DNA of 64,000 bases. Source: Micractinium sp. NFX-FRZ. Taxonomy: Eukaryota > Chlorophyta > Trebouxiophyceae > Chlorellales > Chlorellaceae. Location: positions 183,239-247,238 of the forward strand of contig JAPTJF010000033.1 in the NCBI GenBank assembly GCA_029339195.1, written 5' to 3'. Both the position numbers and the translations under genes were made by a program. This document shows, in pieces, positions 60,780 through 64,000 of this stretch (position 1 is the first letter of the stretch; each line of letters begins with the position of its first letter). Below the pieces are notes generated by a model, which saw nothing but the letters and a program-made list of their open reading frames with translations, was not told the origin of the DNA and made no database searches.

Positions 60780-63355
60780 TCAGCGCCGCTGCTTCCCTGC
60801 TGCCTGTGGCCCAGCAGAGGCCGGCAGCTTCCGCTTAGTGCCCCTGGCTGCCGGCTGCCCCGCACCTGCTGCCCTCTTGAGCGTGCTGCGCTTGGTTGTT
60901 GCCGCTGCCTTCTTGGCAATGCTGTGCTTGGTTGCTGCCGCTGCCTTCTTGAGCGTGCTGCGCTTGGTGGCTGCCGCTGCCTTCTTGGCAATGCTGTGCT
61001 TGGTTGCTGCCGCTGCCTTCTTGGGCGTGCTGCGCTTGGTGGCTGCGGCTGCCCCCTTCTTAGGCGTGCTCCTCTTGCCGGCCGACGCTGGCGCCTTCTT
61101 GGCCGTGCTGCGCTTGCCCGCCGATGCTGCCCGTGCTCCGCCCCTGGCTGCCGCAGCCGTCAGCCAGCCGTCGGGCCCATCGTAGCCACACACACCTGAA
61201 CGTGGGCTGTTCCACAAGCGGCTGATCAGCTCTTCATGCTCCTCCCCGCGCTCGGCACACTCCCGGGAGCACCAGAAATCCTCGGACACTGCGGGGCGGG
61301 GAGTGGGAGGGGGGCCGACAGTGAGAAGAGGCATGTGGGGGAGTTTACTCCGCATCATTACAGCGTTGATTACGCTGGAGCAACGAGTTGCATTTGCTCC
61401 CCCACTTAGCAGCCACCTGCCACACTCCCGCACCCACCCAGGCATCCAACACCCCTGCCATGCCCACAGGCAGCTAGCTGCCCAAGCGCCCCACCGACGC
61501 AGCCGACCGCCATGCAAGTGAGCGCCCCCCCGCCCCGCCCCGCCCTCACCCCACTCAATCGTGTTGCTCCCCGTGTTGCGCAGGTACGTGCTGGGCGCCT
61601 TCTTGCAAACGGCACAGGGGATCTGCGGCATCACGTTGCGCGCTACCAGCGCCAGCGCGCCCCCGCCCGCAAACAGCCGCCCGGCAGCGGCGGGGCTCAC
61701 ATCCACTTTCTCTCCAGACTGTGACGCGGGGGGGGGAGGGGCGGAGGGCAAGCAATGTGAGGGGCATGCTGTGTGAAGGGGCGCATCATGCATCAATGGC
61801 ATGCCAGCCATGCCAGCCATGAGCCGGATGTGTGTTGAATGCTGGCTGCAGGCACAGGTCAGCAAGCGGGGCAGTGATGTGCAGTCAAAGACGCACCAGC
61901 ACAAAAAGCCACTTGCTCCTGTCAAAATCCCCTTACTGGCCTGGGCCCCACCCGGGGTCACTGGCTCTCCAAACCACACGGACGGTTGAGCCAGCGCCAA
62001 GCCCGTGCTCCCTCCCCATCCACCTGCTACCAGGCAGTACCCCTGCTTTTGCCGACTCACAATGACGTAGACGGTGGAGGTGGAGCCAAAGTCGTAGCAG
62101 TAGGTGGCGATGGTGTGCTCCTGCCCCATGCGGGCGCTCAGCCCCTCTCGCTCTTGGTCCAAGTACACCTCGCCCTGAGGGGAGGGCGGGCAGGGGCAGA
62201 TGTGGGGCCGATGGGAGGGTGGGCGGGAGGGTGTGCAGGGGTAGGGGTTGGGGCCAGCAGGAGGGTGTGCAGGAAGGTGGCAGGGCAAGATAGGCAGCAG
62301 CAGCAGCAGCAGCAGCGGAGCCAGGCGCCTGCACCCCAACGCCCGCTAATCGGCCATGCCTCTAACCCCCTCTTTTCACCGCCACCGCGGCCCGCACTCT
62401 CCATACCGACACACACACACACGCGCGCGCCTGCGGCCCACGCACCTCGTCCATGTCGTCGTCAAAGGGCCGGCTGGTGGCGCTGCAGATGTGGATGATG
62501 GCCTGTGGCGGCCCCATGGTGATGACACCTCCCAGGAAGTTGTCAGGGATGATGTTGGGCTGCAGCGGGATGGGCAGGAGGGGATGGATGGCGGGCACAT
62601 GGGTGCAGGCACTTGTGAGCATCACTGGCACCCCCGCTGCCAGGGAGCTGTCCCGCTGCCACATCAGCACTGCATGGTCCCCGCCCCCCATGCCCCCGCT
62701 TCACCCTCCCGAGCTCAGCTGCCAGGTCAGTCGATATGGAAAGCAGGTGACGCACCTAATTGTGAGGGCAAGAGCGGGACTAGGCCCCCTTACCTCTGGG
62801 TCCCGCAGCAGCGCAAAGTCAGAGAGGTGTCCGCAGCAGCGGAACCAGAGCGCCTGCAGCATGCGGTCCAGCTCGCCAAAAGTTGCGCCCGGCTTGGCCA
62901 GAAAGTGCAGGCGGAAGATGGCCCTGGCATGGCAAGACGAAGATGCATGGTGGAATGTTGATCGATTTGGGAGCCAGGCGGGCAGGGAAGCTGGCAAGGC
63001 CAGAGGACACCTTGGCAGCGCCAGCGGTGCGGCCGGAAGGCGAGCCGGCGGCGCAGCTGCCCCGCGCGCACGGGTCACGGGCGCTGCATTCGAAATTGTG
63101 GTGCGGACTCATGAGTGCGTTATTCCCATGCAGCAAGCGAGGTGGCACCGATCAAAGTTGGCAAAGTGCGCACCGCTGGTCCTCAACCCGAAATAGCTGG
63201 AACTGGCCGCTGCCCGTGACCTTGTTGCTTGCTCCGCCTCCGGCCAGGCATGATTTCAGGTGCTGCTCGGTGTCGGGGCCAAGCGCGCCGGCACTGCCGT
63301 TGCAGAGCAGGCACTGGGCTTGCGGCCGGTCGAACCACTTCTTGGGCTTTGGCAT
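60780..63355 (-). CDS. PRiA4_ORF3-like (IS1096 passenger-like) domain protein with histone-H1-like tail
   Basis: Six exons, 63174-63355, 62794-62923, 62446-62559, 62061-62174, 61550-61718 and 60780-61288, give 405 residues in frame. The N terminus has a Cys pair (AQCLLCNGS...CLAGG). Then AIFRLHFLAKPGATFGELDR, LWFRCCGHLSDFAL, YCYDFGSTSTVYVIV, MPQIPCAVCKKAP, FWCSRECAERGEEHEELISR and NSPRSGVCGYDGP follow in the order seen in a bacterial family annotated as plasmid pRiA4b ORF-3 / IS1096-passenger-like with a zinc-binding CxxC...C module. The last exon adds about 130 residues of Lys/Ala repeats (KRSTPKKAAAATKHSIAKKA), like an H1 tail with S/TPKK-type DNA-minor-groove motifs. Nuclear chromatin association is plausible. 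The family name comes from memory of the pattern and needs a profile search. Confidence 0.65.
60880..61120 (-). repeat. Coding minisatellite encoding the H1-like tail
   Basis: About six units of 36-39 bp, seen on the plus strand as GCCGCTGCCTTCTTGGCAAT / CTTCTTGAGCGTGCTGCGCT alternations. Two unit types alternate (ending SIAKK and STLKK or STPKK), so the array probably expanded as two-unit blocks. Confidence 0.85.
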
Positions 63356-64000
63356 TGCGATCTGAAACCAAATATAGCAGGCTGATTAAGGTTCAGGTTG
63401 CATACAGGCGATGTGCATAGATGTTGAGCCCAGTCGCCGCCAGCTCGCCGCGAGCCGCCGGCGCCCTGAACACGCAGCTGCAGTGATCGCCTCTCTGACA
63501 GAGCTACAGATGAGCTACAGATTTGCAAGCGTCCCACCAATACCCCTCTCCAGCTCTGCAACACCCCCACTGCGCTGTACAGTGGCAGGATGGGCTCCCC
63601 TCACCTGCGGTGTGCAAGAGGCTGGTGTGGCCAAGACAAACGGGTCCTCACCAGTCCGCACTCTTTTTTAAAGAATCTATTCCAAATCAACAGCAGGTTT
63701 GAACATGGGTCAATGCAGCTGCCGGGTGGCACACAGCTGCCGAGTCATTTGAGCCTTGCGCCAGCAGGAGCGGGACGGCCCGCCAAGCTGGCACCCATCA
63801 TGGCTGGGCATGCCCTCTTGCATTCTCAGTACGCCCCACCCTAGGTTCAAACCACCTGGACGACTCAGAGGGATCACAGTTGACAGGCGGTGCACAGACA
63901 AGAAGAAGAAGAAGAAGAAGTATGCGGTATGCGTGATTCGGCAAATGCCCGGGAGGAAAACGAGGGCGCAAGCCCACTGGCTCCCTGATGGAAAAAAAGC
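63356..64000. other. Right-hand end of window, no gene supported
   Basis: Upstream region of the PRiA4-like gene. Only short open frames occur. An (AAG)7 microsatellite lies at 63900-63920. Confidence 0.45.

Overview
The window is nuclear DNA of a GC-rich, intron-dense unicellular green alga, most likely a chlorophyte of the Trebouxiophyceae (Chlorella-like). The basis is very high GC with strong GC3, many short exons with GT-AG (some GC-AG) introns, TGTAA-type polyadenylation signals after several stops, long Ala/Gln/Gly/Pro runs, and gene content (secernin, otubain, BRF1, UEV1/MMS2, double-AP2 factor, a C5 DNA methyltransferase with chromatin-reader modules). Species assignment is inference. 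No rRNA, tRNA, CRISPR array or intact transposon was seen. Thirteen gene models below were assembled exon by exon; twelve close in frame from start to stop, and the thirteenth is the cut-off gene at the left edge.

Layout, left to right: the 3' end of an unidentified helical protein (+, 1-816); secernin (+, 1392-4227); a divergent protein-kinase-fold protein (-, 4732-9948); a non-coding 1.8 kb stretch; a secreted papain-type protease with a cysteine-rich tail (+, 11764-14951); a small Pro/Tyr-rich repeat protein (+, 15886-16402); a two-SANT/Myb protein resembling telomere-repeat binders (-, 16963-19788); two tandem SGNH/GDSL hydrolase paralogues in a ~2.6 kb head-to-tail duplication (-, 20860-22389 and 23493-24944); a 30-exon cytosine-5 DNA methyltransferase (-, 26021-36916); an otubain-type deubiquitinase with a UIM-like motif (+, 37522-43397); a sequencing-adapter/poly-C/gap artefact (43398-43560); UEV1/MMS2 (-, 44299-45993); TFIIIB subunit BRF1 (+, 46622-52929); a double-AP2 transcription factor (-, 53758-58032); a secreted Pro/Gly/His repeat protein (-, 59241-60079); and a bacterial PRiA4_ORF3-like domain fused to a histone-H1-like tail (-, 60780-63355).

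The genes form no pathway cluster, as expected for a nuclear locus. Two themes recur: chromatin and transcription (DNMT, Myb, BRF1, AP2, H1-like tail) and ubiquitin (otubain, UEV1). Two gene pairs are divergent over short spacers: DNMT/otubain (~0.6 kb) and UEV1/BRF1 (~0.6 kb).

The most unusual signal is structural. Introns of at least six unrelated genes contain decayed copies of the edge of a neighbouring exon, often with the splice-site context (about 13 examples). This suggests short local tandem duplication across exon-intron borders as a recurrent force in this genome. Second is the methyltransferase itself: its catalytic domain is at the extreme N terminus and PWWP-, CXXC- and Tudor-like readers follow it, the reverse of animal DNMT1 and DNMT3.
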